A stretch of DNA of 64,000 nucleotides from Lachnospiraceae bacterium XBB1006 (GTDB taxonomy: Bacteria > Bacillota > Clostridia > Lachnospirales > Lachnospiraceae), in the NCBI GenBank assembly GCA_900115795.1, contig FOXT01000009.1, forward strand, positions 1-64,000, in the 5' to 3' direction. Shown here piece by piece: positions 52,861 to 60,962 of the stretch. Each line of letters starts with the position of its first letter. The first letter of the stretch is position 1. The notes beneath the pieces are model-generated. The model made no database searches, had not been told where the DNA came from, and was given only the letters and a program-made list of their open reading frames with translations. A program made the translations under genes and the position numbers.

Positions 52861-53010
52861 AAAATAAAGTCCAGCAATTTTTTAACAATATAAAAGGGGG
52901 AAAAAGGGCTAGCAATGACGATATATAGCCTCTCGGGCTACAATTTAGCAACTATTTGCCGCTATTTGATGCAATACGAAAACTATTTATTGATATACAA
53001 TAAATTATAG

Positions 53011-53039
53011 TTGACAAACAATAAGAGTAGGACTATAGT
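53011..53039 (+). promoter_or_regulatory. Strong promoter of the small membrane-protein/XRE cluster
   Basis: Perfect TTGACA (53011-53016), a 17-base spacer and TATAGT (53034-53039). It drives the short genes that follow. Confidence 0.8.
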
Positions 53040-53076
53040 AGAAAAAAAGGAGGCACTGAATAGGAGTCATCCGGGC

Positions 53077-53199
53077 GTGTTTTTGGGATCATTGGTTGTA
53101 GATTTTGTCGGAATTGCGATTGGCGTTGCGGCAGCGGCCCTGTCTCATCTGGTGTATAAGGCAGCAGAACTCAAAGAAGAAAACGAGCTTACCATATAG
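53077..53199 (+). CDS. Small single-span membrane protein
   Basis: About 40 residues from a GTG at 53077 (ATAGGAG 10 bases upstream). A frame extending back to 53011 would begin inside the promoter, so it is unlikely. The peptide has one hydrophobic, Ala/Gly-rich helix (DFVGIAIGVAAAALSHLVY) and a charged tail. It sits just before a Cro-like regulator. Function unknown; such peptides are sometimes toxins or transporter accessory subunits. A further AAAGGAGG at 53046-53053 has no good start codon. Confidence 0.4.
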   Translation: MFLGSLVVDFVGIAIGVAAAALSHLVYKAAELKEENELTI

Positions 53200-53210
53200 G
53201 AGGTGCCGAT

Positions 53211-53441
53211 ATGGAAGGAAACATTGTTTTTCGCATTGATGTAATGTTTGCGAAGCGGAAAATGAGCGTGACGGAGTTGGCGGACCGGGTGGGAATTACC
53301 ATCGCCAATATGTCAATTTTGAAAAATGGAAAGGCTAAGGCAATCAAAATGTCCACGCTGATAAAGTTGTGTGAAGTGCTGCAGTGTCAGCCGGGAGATT
53401 TGTTGGAATATCAGCCCGGCAATGAGAAGAATGAGGAGTGA
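53211..53441 (+). CDS. Small Cro/YozG-like transcriptional regulator
   Basis: 76-residue XRE protein, almost all helix-turn-helix: IDVMFAKRKMSVTELADRVG, then ITIANMSILKNGKAKAIKMSTL and LCEVLQCQPGDLLEY. This is the common stand-alone YozG/Cro-like form. GGAGGTGCC precedes the ATG. It overlaps the next gene's upstream bases and is probably cotranscribed with a membrane protein, a pairing often seen in sensing or immunity modules. Confidence 0.9.
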   Translation: MEGNIVFRIDVMFAKRKMSVTELADRVGITIANMSILKNGKAKAIKMSTLIKLCEVLQCQPGDLLEYQPGNEKNEE

Positions 53442-53446
53442 TGGGT

Positions 53447-54016
53447 ATGCTAAAAGGGAAAAAGAGGAAAATTTTCTTGCTTTTATGTCTAATTATAATT
53501 GTTATTTCCGCCGCGACGCTGTGGTATGCAAGAACTGGAAAGCCAGTTGTAAAAGTAAAGATACTGGATTCGAAGGATGGGAAAGAGCATTATTTTGTGG
53601 TCACAGATAATGGAAGACTGAAGGAGACGGCTTCGTTTGTGCCGGATAAAGCAGAGGTTTTGCAAGGGGTGGCCGGTGATTTTTCATCCGATATTGTGAA
53701 TGGAAGGATTGTTGTTACATTAAAGGCGACGAAGATGTTGGATGCGGAGGGGAAGAAAGTAAAAGCAGATGCAAAGGTAAAAGCCATGATGAGGAAAATT
53801 TCGAAAAAAACGGAACACGATATTTACGGCTTTACAGCGATTGTTGATGCGGGACAGTATTTTGCTTTTGTTGAGCTTAATGTGAATTTGTGGAATCCAT
53901 GCATTCTTTACCATTACAATGCAGAAACGGATGAATTGACAGAATTATATGAGTGGGATGGTGTGCAACTATGTGGGTTGGCCTTAAATGTAAAGGAGGA
54001 GCATGCGCAGAAATAG
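53447..54016 (+). CDS. Membrane-anchored protein of unknown function
   Basis: About 189 residues: basic start, one N-terminal membrane helix (IFLLLCLIIIVISAATLWY), then a soluble extracellular domain of about 160 residues rich in beta strands (VKVKILDSKDGKEHYFVVTD) with no recognised motif. The ATG at 53447 has GAGGAG 8 bases upstream; an ATG at 53441 and a GTG at 53438 are also in frame. It sits just after the Cro-like regulator. Confidence 0.75.
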   Translation: MLKGKKRKIFLLLCLIIIVISAATLWYARTGKPVVKVKILDSKDGKEHYFVVTDNGRLKETASFVPDKAEVLQGVAGDFSSDIVNGRIVVTLKATKMLDAEGKKVKADAKVKAMMRKISKKTEHDIYGFTAIVDAGQYFAFVELNVNLWNPCILYHYNAETDELTELYEWDGVQLCGLALNVKEEHAQK

Positions 54017-54044
54017 TAGGGATGTTACAAAGGGAGAAAGTTTA

Positions 54045-54281
54045 ATGAAAAAGATGATAGAAATTTCAAGTAAGGATGGATAGTCTTATGACTTATTGAA
54101 AGAAGAGCCTGGAACAAAAAATGGTACCGTTACAGGGGTGCGTAAGCAGATTACTGCGCTCAAGGAAGCGGAAGGAACCAAGTATCGGTACTTACGGTGC
54201 GGAGACTACGATGGAACGTCTAAATTATACCTTTATAATGAGTCTCTGAACAAAGGGTATTTGCTCATATTAGTTATTTGA
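54045..54281 (+). pseudogene. Small ORF interrupted by an in-frame TAG
   Basis: An ATG at 54045 with a GGGAGA site starts MKKMIEISSKDG, then a TAG at 54081-54083, after which the same frame reads SYDLLKEEPGTKNGTVTG and continues to 54281. The intact product would be about 78 residues. The family is not recognised. Read as a nonsense mutation. Confidence 0.5.
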
Positions 54282-54307
54282 TAGGTAGATATTTGCGAAT
54301 TGAAAAA

Positions 54308-54352
54308 GGAAGGTCTTCTATGATAAAATGAATTTCATAGAGGACTTTTTTG
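54308..54352 (+). terminator. Intrinsic terminator
   Basis: AAGGTCTTCTATGA pairs with TCATAGAGGACTTTTTT-type sequence around a 10-base loop, ending in a T-run. It closes the small-protein cluster. Confidence 0.8.
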
Positions 54353-54461
54353 ATTAAGAAGGTGATTGCAATGCTTGCTATCCGGAAAATCTTGGGCGCT
54401 TTGATGGTGAAGGGGCGCATGATTATTTGTACCAGTGAACGAGGTTAGGAAAGGGTTCATT

Positions 54462-54950
54462 ATGCGAAGTAAGGAAAAATGGAAAAATGACAAGCGCGCA
54501 GTCAATGCGATTCTGGGAACCATGCAAGAGGATAAGCATGTGCAGGAGATGAAGAAGTACATTCAGCATGGAACGGTATCCACCTATGAACACTGCGTAA
54601 ATGTTGCCAAATTAAGCTATCATTTAAACAAAAAATTACATTTGAAGGCCGATGAGCAGGTGCTTGTAAAAGGCGCGATGCTGCATGATTTTTACCTGTA
54701 TGATTGGCATTATGAAGGGGATGGAAGTCATCATTTGCATGGCTTTTCCCATCCGAAGCGTGCCAGCGAGAATGCAAAGGAGCTTTTGCATGTTGAACCG
54801 GAAATACAACAGGTCATCGAAAGCCATATGTGGCCGTTGACGTTAAAAACGATTCCCAAGAGTCGTGAGGCCTGGCTGGTATGTATGGCAGATAAACTGG
54901 TTTCCACAAGGGAGACGATTCTGAATAGGAGAAAAAAAGATGTGGATTAG
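54462..54950 (+). CDS. HD-domain phosphohydrolase
   Basis: 162 residues. The metal-binding HD pattern is TYEHCVNVAK (first His, about 44), MLHDFYLYDWH (His-Asp, about 76), HGFSHP and ESHMWPL, then the distal Asp in VCMADKL. Members hydrolyse nucleotides or phosphoesters; many act on (p)ppGpp or dNTPs. The start at 54462 has AAAGGG upstream. It overlaps the following membrane-protein gene by 11 bases. Confidence 0.85.
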   Translation: MRSKEKWKNDKRAVNAILGTMQEDKHVQEMKKYIQHGTVSTYEHCVNVAKLSYHLNKKLHLKADEQVLVKGAMLHDFYLYDWHYEGDGSHHLHGFSHPKRASENAKELLHVEPEIQQVIESHMWPLTLKTIPKSREAWLVCMADKLVSTRETILNRRKKDVD

Positions 54951-55386
54951 TCGTTATGTATGCTTGTTTATTGTGTATTGCTGCATGGGATGGATTTACG
55001 AGACCATCTATTGCACGGTAAAAGGCGGAAAATGGGAAAATCGCGGGTTCTTATATGGACCGGCCTGCCCGATTTACGGGGTGGCGGTTTTTATCATGGA
55101 TACGACGTTGACCGTAACGGCGCTTTTGCATTTTGACCGCATGGTAATTCGTGTGGAAGAGTCCTTTAACAAAAACATGGAAAACATCGTGGATAATGCC
55201 GTGCAGCGAACCGTTTCCATAAAGCAGGATATCCAATCCAAGCAGGCCTATATGTCGGAGCGCTTAGAGAGCATGGGGGTATATGTAAATCCTGCAATGC
55301 GCAGAGTTCGTATCTTGCGTTATAAGGATGAGGCTCGCAAGTTTGCGGGTAACCATATGCTTGAGATTATGAAAAAACGGCGATAA
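54940..55386 (+). CDS. Short CmpB-like (ABC-transporter type IV, putative) membrane protein
   Basis: 148 residues. The first 65 match the N-terminus of the CmpB-like family (MGWIYETIYCTVKGGKWENRGFLYGPACPIYGV), with two membrane segments. Members are normally over 200 residues with about five or six helices; here the sequence jumps after about residue 65 to a charged helical tail (VEESFNKNMENIVDNAVQ). So it is probably an internal deletion, though the frame is open throughout and translationally coupled to the HD gene. Confidence 0.65.
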   Translation: MWISRYVCLFIVYCCMGWIYETIYCTVKGGKWENRGFLYGPACPIYGVAVFIMDTTLTVTALLHFDRMVIRVEESFNKNMENIVDNAVQRTVSIKQDIQSKQAYMSERLESMGVYVNPAMRRVRILRYKDEARKFAGNHMLEIMKKRR

Positions 55387-55405
55387 CGAGAGAGGATGAA
55401 AGAAA

Positions 55406-55465
55406 ATGACATTAAAACTGATTCGACCGACGCAGGCATATGCGACACAGGTCATGGCACACAAA
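55406..55465 (+). pseudogene. GNAT N-terminal fragment
   Basis: MTLKLIRPTQAYATQVMAHK is clearly homologous to the first 20 residues of the GNAT at 47925. The similarity stops at a terminator-like hairpin (55470). The rest of the domain is gone. Confidence 0.75.
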
Positions 55466-55469
55466 GTGA

Positions 55470-55505
55470 GACCACATTTTTTCGTTGGAAAAATGTGGTC
55501 TTTTT
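55470..55505 (+). terminator. Terminator at the GNAT fragment junction
   Basis: GACCACATTTTT-tcgttgg-... AAAAATGTGGTC, then TTTTTG: a perfect 12-bp stem with T-run. It may originate from the leader of the broken asnS gene downstream (a leader attenuator) or from the end of a lost gene. Confidence 0.8.
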
Positions 55506-55589
55506 GTGCAGAACACTTAGCGAAGCTAGCCCAAAGGGCGCTGGTGAGGTTAGTGAGAGGACGACACCAAAATAAGGAGGAAAAAGCTA

Positions 55590-56334
55590 TGGAACAAATG
55601 ACGGGAAAACTATTTTATGACATGTACCCGGTTCTTGATGGGCAGGACGTGACCGTCACCGGATGGGTGAAAACCAAACGTATCGGAAAGGCAGTGGCAT
55701 TTCTGGAAATCTCGGACGGAACAACACTTTCGAAAGCTTTTGCAAAAGCGTGATTTCCTACTGCATGAAGGAGGCATCGGAGGAGTTGGCCTTTTTTGAC
55801 AAGTTTGTGGAACCGGGATTACTGGAAAAATTGTAGAAAACCGTCTCCAGTAAATTTGCGCGGATTAGCTACGAGGAGGCAATTGAGCTTTTGATGAAAT
55901 CCGGAAAAACATTCGCACTTCCGGCGGCGCCGGGCGAGGCAATTCATACGGAACATGAGCGCTATCTGGCGGATGAGGTTTTCGCATGTCCAGTGTTTGT
56001 GACGGATTATCCTAAGGAGCAAAAAGCATTTTATATGTACCAGAACGCCGATGGAAAAACCGTAGCGGCGACCGACCTTCTTTTCCCGCAGATTGGCGAA
56101 ATTGTGGGAGGAAGTCAGCGTGAAGAACGATTAGAGAAGTTGCTTACCCGCATCCGTGAGTGTGGACTTTCCGAAACGGATTATGACTGGTATTGCGATT
56201 TGCGTCGCTACGGAAGCGCGTCGCACAGCGGTTTTGGGCTGGGAACGGAGCGGTTGATGCGCTACATCACCGGTGTGGACAATATTCGTGACGTGGTGCC
56301 GTATCCGAGGACTCCGGGAGAAATTGAATTTTAG
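55590..56334 (+). pseudogene. asnS: Asparaginyl-tRNA synthetase, internally deleted remnant
   Basis: An N-terminal OB-fold start (VLDGQDVTVTGWVKTKRIGK) is retained for about 50 codons. It is followed, in another frame, by sequence from the last third of AsnRS: EELAFFDKFVEPGLLEKL, then a TAG where Glu is expected, then [35 protein letters not shown] and motif 3 [11 protein letters not shown] to [11 protein letters not shown]. About 200 internal codons, including class II motif 2, are missing. A strong AAGGAGG site remains. A functional asnS must lie elsewhere. Confidence 0.92.
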
Positions 56335-56428
56335 AAGGGGCGATGACAGGCAAGATTTCTATTGCCAATTGTGTGAAAATTCGGTAAACTAAGATTTGAA
56401 GTTTGAATTTGGATGGAGGGAAAAACGT

Positions 56429-56843
56429 ATGTCATTTAGCATATTATGTAGCGGAGGAGCCGATGGCCCAACGACGGTATTTTTTGCAGGGAAAATTGAG
56501 GATGGGCTGGCCAAATGTATGGGGATTATGCATCGTAATTTTGTTGCTGATTCCGAATATCATTTATGCGATAAAAGCGAAGGGGCAGCAGAACCAATGT
56601 AAGAACAAATGGATGAACTGTTTGGAGCAGGTGGGGCGTTACGGCTGCATGATTTTTATGATTTTAAATTTTGAGAAAATGGGATTTTTCTCTGCGGAAG
56701 CTTTTGTGGTGTATATGTTCGGAAACATCCTTTTGCTGCTTTCCTACGGGATCATCTGGATTATGTTTTTCTGCAAAAAGACGTATTGGAAACAGACAGC
56801 ACTGGCGGTAATTCCGATTTGCGCATCTTTATGTGACGAATAA
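56429..56843 (+). pseudogene. Small membrane protein with GGADGPT motif, frameshifted
   Basis: The first frame, after GGATGGAGGG, reads MSFSILCSGGADGPTTVFFAGK. The downstream frame continues as GWPNVWGLCIVILLLIPNIIY and three more membrane segments. Deleting one G from the GGG near 56504 joins them into one protein of about 137 residues. GGADGPT-type N-termini are common on small Lachnospiraceae membrane proteins. As written it is broken; a programmed frameshift is less likely, though possible. Confidence 0.7.
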
Positions 56844-56873
56844 GAACAGGGGTTAGAAGGGAGCGATTGAGGG

Positions 56874-57245
56874 ATGGACGTGAAAGCAATTGAGAATTTA
56901 AATATTGACCGGGTGCTGCAGCGCGGAACCGGGCAAATTATAGAACAAAGGCAGGATGCGTTTGCGGAAAAACTTGAGTGCTACCAGGTGGCCTATTATC
57001 ATACGGAAATGGCCGGCTTTGTCGGAGAGCACTTGGAGGGAAGCATTGGACTTTTGCACGTGATGCCGAAGTCCCGACGAAAAGGCTACGCTATGGAATT
57101 GGAAAATGCCATGATTCGTAAGAATATGGAAGCCGGATTTTTGCCCTTCGGACAGATGGAAAAATCCAACACCGCATCCATGGCATTGCAGAAAAAGCTC
57201 GGATTGACACAGTCCGAAAACACGATTATCTGGATGTGGAGGTAA
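56874..57245 (+). CDS. GNAT (FR47-like) acetyltransferase, short
   Basis: 123 residues corresponding to the C-terminal half of FR47-like GNATs: LHVMPKSRRKGYAMELENAMI (acetyl-CoA loop), GFLPFGQMEKSN and MALQKKLGLTQSENTIIWMW. The N-terminal half of the fold is mostly absent, so activity is doubtful. A more deleted copy lies at 48474-48659. The start has GAGGG upstream. Confidence 0.65.
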   Translation: MDVKAIENLNIDRVLQRGTGQIIEQRQDAFAEKLECYQVAYYHTEMAGFVGEHLEGSIGLLHVMPKSRRKGYAMELENAMIRKNMEAGFLPFGQMEKSNTASMALQKKLGLTQSENTIIWMWR

Positions 57246-57248
57246 GCT

Positions 57249-57890
57249 ATGGGAAAAACAGCGTTTATCTGGGATTTGGACGGGACACTGCTTGATTCCT
57301 ACGAGGTAATCGTGGCAAGCTTATACAAAACCTATGAGCACTACCATGTTCTCATGAATAAGGGCGACATTTTGAAGGAAGTGATGACCACTTCGGTTCG
57401 CACTTTTATCAGTAAAACAGAGGAAGAAACAGGCATTTCCTTTGACGTGTTAAAGGATACCTATTCCGCTATTTCCGAACAGGAGAAAAAGAAGATTCGA
57501 CCGATTCCTCATGCAGCGGAAATCCTCGCTTTTCTGAAAGAGCAGGGGATTCGCAATTATGTATTTACCCATCGGGGAACTTCGACGGAGCCGGTGCTTA
57601 AGAATACCGGACTGTTTGATTTTTTTGAAGAGATTATCACCGGCGCGGACGGATTTGAAAGAAAACCCAGCCCAGAGGCGTTGCAGTATTTGATGGCAAA
57701 ACACAATTTGTCGCAAGCTGATACGGTTTACGTGGGAGACCGGACGTTGGATGTGGAGTGTGCGCAGAATGCAGGGATTTCGAGCATTTTGTATCTTCCG
57801 AAAGGAAGTGTTGTAGAGCCTACCGGGAAGGAAAACTGTATCGTGGCGGATTTGTTGGAAATCAAAGATTGGGTTTTGAACATGAAGTGA
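57249..57890 (+). CDS. HAD-family phosphatase (phosphoglycolate phosphatase-like)
   Basis: 213 residues. Motif I FIWDLDGTLLDSYE (nucleophile Asp, residue 8), motif II VFTHRG, Lys in GFERKPSPEAL and motif IV YVGDRTLDVECAQNAGI. The cap domain is helical (C1 type), as in Gph and beta-phosphoglucomutase relatives. The substrate is unknown. It starts 3 bases after the GNAT gene. Confidence 0.9.
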   Translation: MGKTAFIWDLDGTLLDSYEVIVASLYKTYEHYHVLMNKGDILKEVMTTSVRTFISKTEEETGISFDVLKDTYSAISEQEKKKIRPIPHAAEILAFLKEQGIRNYVFTHRGTSTEPVLKNTGLFDFFEEIITGADGFERKPSPEALQYLMAKHNLSQADTVYVGDRTLDVECAQNAGISSILYLPKGSVVEPTGKENCIVADLLEIKDWVLNMK

Positions 57891-57898
57891 GGGACAGC

Positions 57899-58360
57899 AT
57901 GAAGAATTTAGAAAGGAACAATTTCCGCCCTTCCGTTTGGGAACCAGGTCTGCGGTTGGGGCGTGAAAAAGACATAGAATATTACAACACGGTGGAAGCG
58001 TGTTGCTGGACGTATGAAAAAGCATATAAAAGAATCCATCAGGTGCTGACAATGGAAGATTCGATGTGCTTGGTGCAGTTGGATTCTGAGGAGCATATCA
58101 CCGGATATCTAATGGGATATTTCAAAGAATTTGATGATATTCGGGGCTATTTTCTGGAAGAAATCGTTATCTTTATGGGAAATCAGGGAAAGGGCTACGG
58201 AACCGATTTTTTGAAACATCTGGAGAAGGTAATACGCGAGAATGGGGCATCTATTCTTGAGTTAAACAGTGTGAATGATGAAGAACACAAGCGGTTTTAC
58301 GCAAAAGCCGGGATTTTGCCGGTTTCTAATTTTGTGATGATGAGTAAGTTTATGGAGTAG
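57899..58360 (+). CDS. GNAT acetyltransferase
   Basis: 153 residues from the ATG at 57899. Core: YFLEEIVIFMGNQGKGYGTDFLKHLEKV (acetyl-CoA loop N-Q-G-K-G-Y-G) and LNSVNDEEHKRFYAKAGILPVSNF. It lies 8 bases after the HAD gene. Substrate unknown. Confidence 0.88.
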   Translation: MKNLERNNFRPSVWEPGLRLGREKDIEYYNTVEACCWTYEKAYKRIHQVLTMEDSMCLVQLDSEEHITGYLMGYFKEFDDIRGYFLEEIVIFMGNQGKGYGTDFLKHLEKVIRENGASILELNSVNDEEHKRFYAKAGILPVSNFVMMSKFME

Positions 58361-58365
58361 ATAGG

Positions 58366-58824
58366 ATGGTCAAGGAAATTACGAATTTGGATGAAAAGAA
58401 GCGTGTAACACGCCTAATTCTGGAAAGCCTGCCGGAGTGGTTCGGAATCGCGGAAGCCAGAGAAGAATACATTTCTGAGAGTGCCGAATGCCGATGCTTT
58501 GCAGCTTACGATGGGCAGCAGCCGATTGGAATGTTGTGTTTAATGGAAACAGGGAAGGATACCATGGAATTGCATGTTTTGGGTGTAAAAAAGGAGTATC
58601 ACAGAAAGGGTCTAGGTAAGGAGCTTTTTGCAAAGGCGAAGGAGGCTGCGACGAATGCAGGGTATTCTTTTATGCAGGTGAAGACGGTGCAAATGGGAAA
58701 ATATGAGGTTTATGACAGAACGAATTGTTTCTATAAAGCGTTAGGGTTTAAGGAGTTTGAAGTTTTCCCGACTTTGTGGGATGAACGGAATCCTTGCCAG
58801 GTGTATGTGATGGCATTGAGATGA
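58366..58824 (+). CDS. GNAT acetyltransferase
   Basis: 152 residues. Core: MELHVLGVKKEYHRKGLGKELFAKAKEAA (acetyl-CoA loop R-K-G-L-G) and CFYKALGFKEFEVF. It starts 6 bases after the preceding GNAT. Its stop is followed immediately by the 62-bp repeat array. Confidence 0.9.
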   Translation: MVKEITNLDEKKRVTRLILESLPEWFGIAEAREEYISESAECRCFAAYDGQQPIGMLCLMETGKDTMELHVLGVKKEYHRKGLGKELFAKAKEAATNAGYSFMQVKTVQMGKYEVYDRTNCFYKALGFKEFEVFPTLWDERNPCQVYVMALR

Positions 58825-58826
58825 GA

Positions 58827-59228
58827 TTACGGTTCATAGAGCGACCTTTCCGCTGGGCGGTAAAAAAAGGCACCCAGAGCCCGGTCAATTACGGTTCATA
58901 GAGAGGGTTGAGATATGGGCGGTAAAAAAAGGCGGCTGGGGCCGGGAAATTTACGGTTCACAGAGCGACCCTTCCGCTGGGCGGTAAAAAAAGGCGGTTG
59001 GAGCCGGGAAATTTACGGTTCATAGAGCGGGTCGCGATCTGGGCGGTAAAAACTGGCAGTTGAGGCCGGAAATTTTACGGTTCACAGAGCGGGTCGCAAT
59101 CTGGGCGGTAAAAATTTGTGAGGCGGAGTCAATCTTCTTGACCGTGGCGGTCAAGAAGCATCCCTCGCGCAAAAGCGCTCGGTCTTTTACGGTTCACAGA
59201 GCGGGTCGGGGTATGGGCGGTAAAACTC
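58827..59228 (+). repeat. Tandem repeat array with exact 62-bp period
   Basis: Units start with TTACGGTTCAYAGAG at 58827, 58889, 58951, 59013 and 59075 (period exactly 62), and a sixth at 59187 after a 50-base interruption. Each unit also has TGGGCGGTAAAAA in its middle and a GCCGG-AAAT-like end. The conserved blocks are spread over the unit and the rest varies only slightly, so this is not a CRISPR array. No credible ORF spans it. Confidence 0.92.
59134..59158. repeat. Perfect palindrome inside the repeat array
   Basis: CTTCTTGACCG-tgg-CGGTCAAGAAG lies in the extra segment between the fifth and sixth units. No T-run follows. It could be a terminator-like hairpin or an insertion footprint. 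Confidence 0.75.
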
Positions 59229-59271
59229 GCCGCGAGCAGCACATAGTAATGAAGGATGAGGAGAAATTGAC

Positions 59272-59445
59272 ATGATATTTGAGACAGAACGACTTATTTT
59301 ACGGCATTGGGAAGAAGCGGATGCGGAGGATTTGTTTCGCTACGCCAGCGACCCGGATGTTGGGCCGATTGCCGGTTGGCCGGCGCACAAAAGTTTAGAG
59401 GAAAGCAGGCATGGAATCAACGTGAATACAAGACACTTTTGTTGA
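59272..59445 (+). pseudogene. Truncated RimJ/RimL-type GNAT
   Basis: 57 codons: [20 protein letters not shown] is a classic RimJ/L N-terminus, and [19 protein letters not shown] continues the family pattern. The frame then changes and ends in TGA before the acetyl-CoA-binding part. GGAGAAATT lies upstream. The gene is cut off by the HAD gene that starts at 59457. Confidence 0.8.
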
Positions 59446-59456
59446 TAAGGGACGCA

Positions 59457-60227
59457 ATGAAAAAACTTTTGTTATTTGATTTAGATGGGACATTGCTTCG
59501 TTCCGACAAAACAATTTCTGAGCGGACACTTCTGGCACTGGAGCAGTGTCGCAAGAACGGGTACCTTATCGGTGTTGCCACTTCGAGAAGTGCGCAAAAT
59601 TGCCTGACTTACTTGGGAGCACTTTGCCCGGATATAATGATTGCCAGCGGTGGAGCCCTTGTGAAAAAAGGAAAAGATTACATACATAAGGCGTTTTTTA
59701 CGGCGGAACGCACTAGGGAATTGATTGCTACCGCTCGGAAAATCTGCGGCGCAGATGTAGAGATCACCATCGATACGCTGGATGCGCATTACTGGAATTA
59801 CAAGACGGATCCCCTGAAAGAGGACAAAAACTGGGGCGAGAGTATTTGGACGGATTATCGGGATTTTTCTGAAGAAGCGTTGAAGATGTGCGTGGAAATT
59901 TTTGATGAAGAAGAGGCAAAAGCGCTGGCGGACAGATTTTCGGACTGTGATGTGATTCGATTTTCCGATGGTTGTTGGTATAAGTTTACAAAGAAAGATG
60001 CTACAAAAGAAAACGCCATTCGGGTTGCATGTGAGCAGTGTAGAATTTCCTTGCAAAATGTGATTTCCTTTGGGGATGATTTTGCCGACATCGGTATGTT
60101 AAAAATGGTAGGAACAGGTGTTGCCGTGGGAAATGCGCTGGATGAGGTAAAGCAGGTCGCAGATGTGGTTATTGGTTCGAATGATGAGGATGGTATTGCG
60201 GAATATTTAGAAAAGTTCTTTCCTTGA
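59457..60227 (+). CDS. Cof-type HAD phosphatase
   Basis: 256 residues from the ATG at 59457 (AAGGGA upstream). Motif I LLLFDLDGTLLRSDK, motif II ATSRS, and motif IV ISFGDDFADIGMLKMVGTGVAVGNA with VADVVIGSNDEDGIAEYL are standard for Cof/YbiV-type sugar-phosphate phosphatases with a C2 cap. A longer frame upstream overlaps the truncated GNAT and is not used. Confidence 0.92.
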   Translation: MKKLLLFDLDGTLLRSDKTISERTLLALEQCRKNGYLIGVATSRSAQNCLTYLGALCPDIMIASGGALVKKGKDYIHKAFFTAERTRELIATARKICGADVEITIDTLDAHYWNYKTDPLKEDKNWGESIWTDYRDFSEEALKMCVEIFDEEEAKALADRFSDCDVIRFSDGCWYKFTKKDATKENAIRVACEQCRISLQNVISFGDDFADIGMLKMVGTGVAVGNALDEVKQVADVVIGSNDEDGIAEYLEKFFP

Positions 60228-60231
60228 CCAT

Positions 60232-60251
60232 AGGTCTATTTGATTAGACCT
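60232..60251 (+). terminator. Short hairpin after the Cof-type gene
   Basis: AGGTCT-atttgatt-AGACCT: a 6-bp stem just past the stop at 60227 without a clear T-run. Weak terminator candidate. Confidence 0.35.
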
Positions 60252-60259
60252 CCGATTTG

Positions 60260-60373
60260 ATGCATTACAAGTTAAAACCGGTAAGATTTTCTATGGCGGG
60301 ATACAAAGAACAAGATTGGATGGTGAATGTGCCTTTGTATCTTGCTGCCGAATGGATTAATGCAGCCGAATAA
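60260..60373 (+). pseudogene. Possible short peptide or gene fragment
   Basis: 37 codons starting MHYKLKPVRFSMAGYKEQDW and ending at AAE-stop. No ribosome site is obvious. It fills the gap between the Cof-type gene and the next GNAT and may be the remains of another gene. Confidence 0.25.
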
Positions 60374-60422
60374 CGTCTTTGCGCAATAGAAATGACAACG
60401 ATTGATATGAGGAGGGCGTGAC

Positions 60423-60962
60423 ATGAAATTAGTGTTTCCAACACTGGAATACAAAGAAAAGGCAATCGAGTACATCAAAGAATTTTACGAATATGGTTCC
60501 GAAATCAACGGAAGCGGAAGTCTGGACCGCTTTTTAAAGGAATCCACCTACGAGGAGTGGCTGAAAAAGGTGATTGCAAGTCTGGATATCGCCAATGTTC
60601 CGGAAGAAAAAGTGCCGGCCATTACCTATTTTTACGTCCGGGAGGAAGACGAGCGGATTGTGGGTATGGTCAACATCCGATTGGCACTGAATGATTTTAT
60701 GCGGCAGGAGGCGGGACACATCGGGTATTCCGTGCGTCCTACGGAGCGTAGAAAGCATTATGGCACGGACTTATTAAAAGCGGCGCTTGCTGTTTGCGAG
60801 CGAATCGGTATTCAGGAGGTATTGCTTTCCTGCGATAAGGAAAATCTTGCATCCGCGGGCGTTATCAAAAACTGTGGCGGTGAGTTGGTAAGAGAGTTTT
60901 ACAGCGAGGCCTTTGAGGAAATGACACAGATGTATGTGATTACGTTCAGGAGGTCGCGATGA
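60423..60962 (+). CDS. GNAT acetyltransferase
   Basis: 179 residues. Core: GHIGYSVRPTERRKHYGTDLLKAALAVC (acetyl-CoA loop) and CDKENLASAGVIKNCGG. It is distantly similar to the GNAT at 47925 (the IGYSVRP/IGYSILP and VIKNCGG/IVKNGG blocks). GAGGAGGGCG precedes the ATG. It overlaps the next gene by 4 bases. Confidence 0.9.
   Translation: MKLVFPTLEYKEKAIEYIKEFYEYGSEINGSGSLDRFLKESTYEEWLKKVIASLDIANVPEEKVPAITYFYVREEDERIVGMVNIRLALNDFMRQEAGHIGYSVRPTERRKHYGTDLLKAALAVCERIGIQEVLLSCDKENLASAGVIKNCGGELVREFYSEAFEEMTQMYVITFRRSR

Noticed and set aside
52533-53010. Replication origin
   Set aside because: AT-rich with repeats, but no DnaA boxes, and no replication genes lie nearby.
58827-59228. 62-bp repeats as a CRISPR array
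   Set aside because: The conserved blocks span most of each unit, the intervening sequence is itself related between units, and no cas gene is present.
59060-59275. Open frame across the repeat array
   Set aside because: It is composed of the repeat units, has no ribosome site and resembles no protein.
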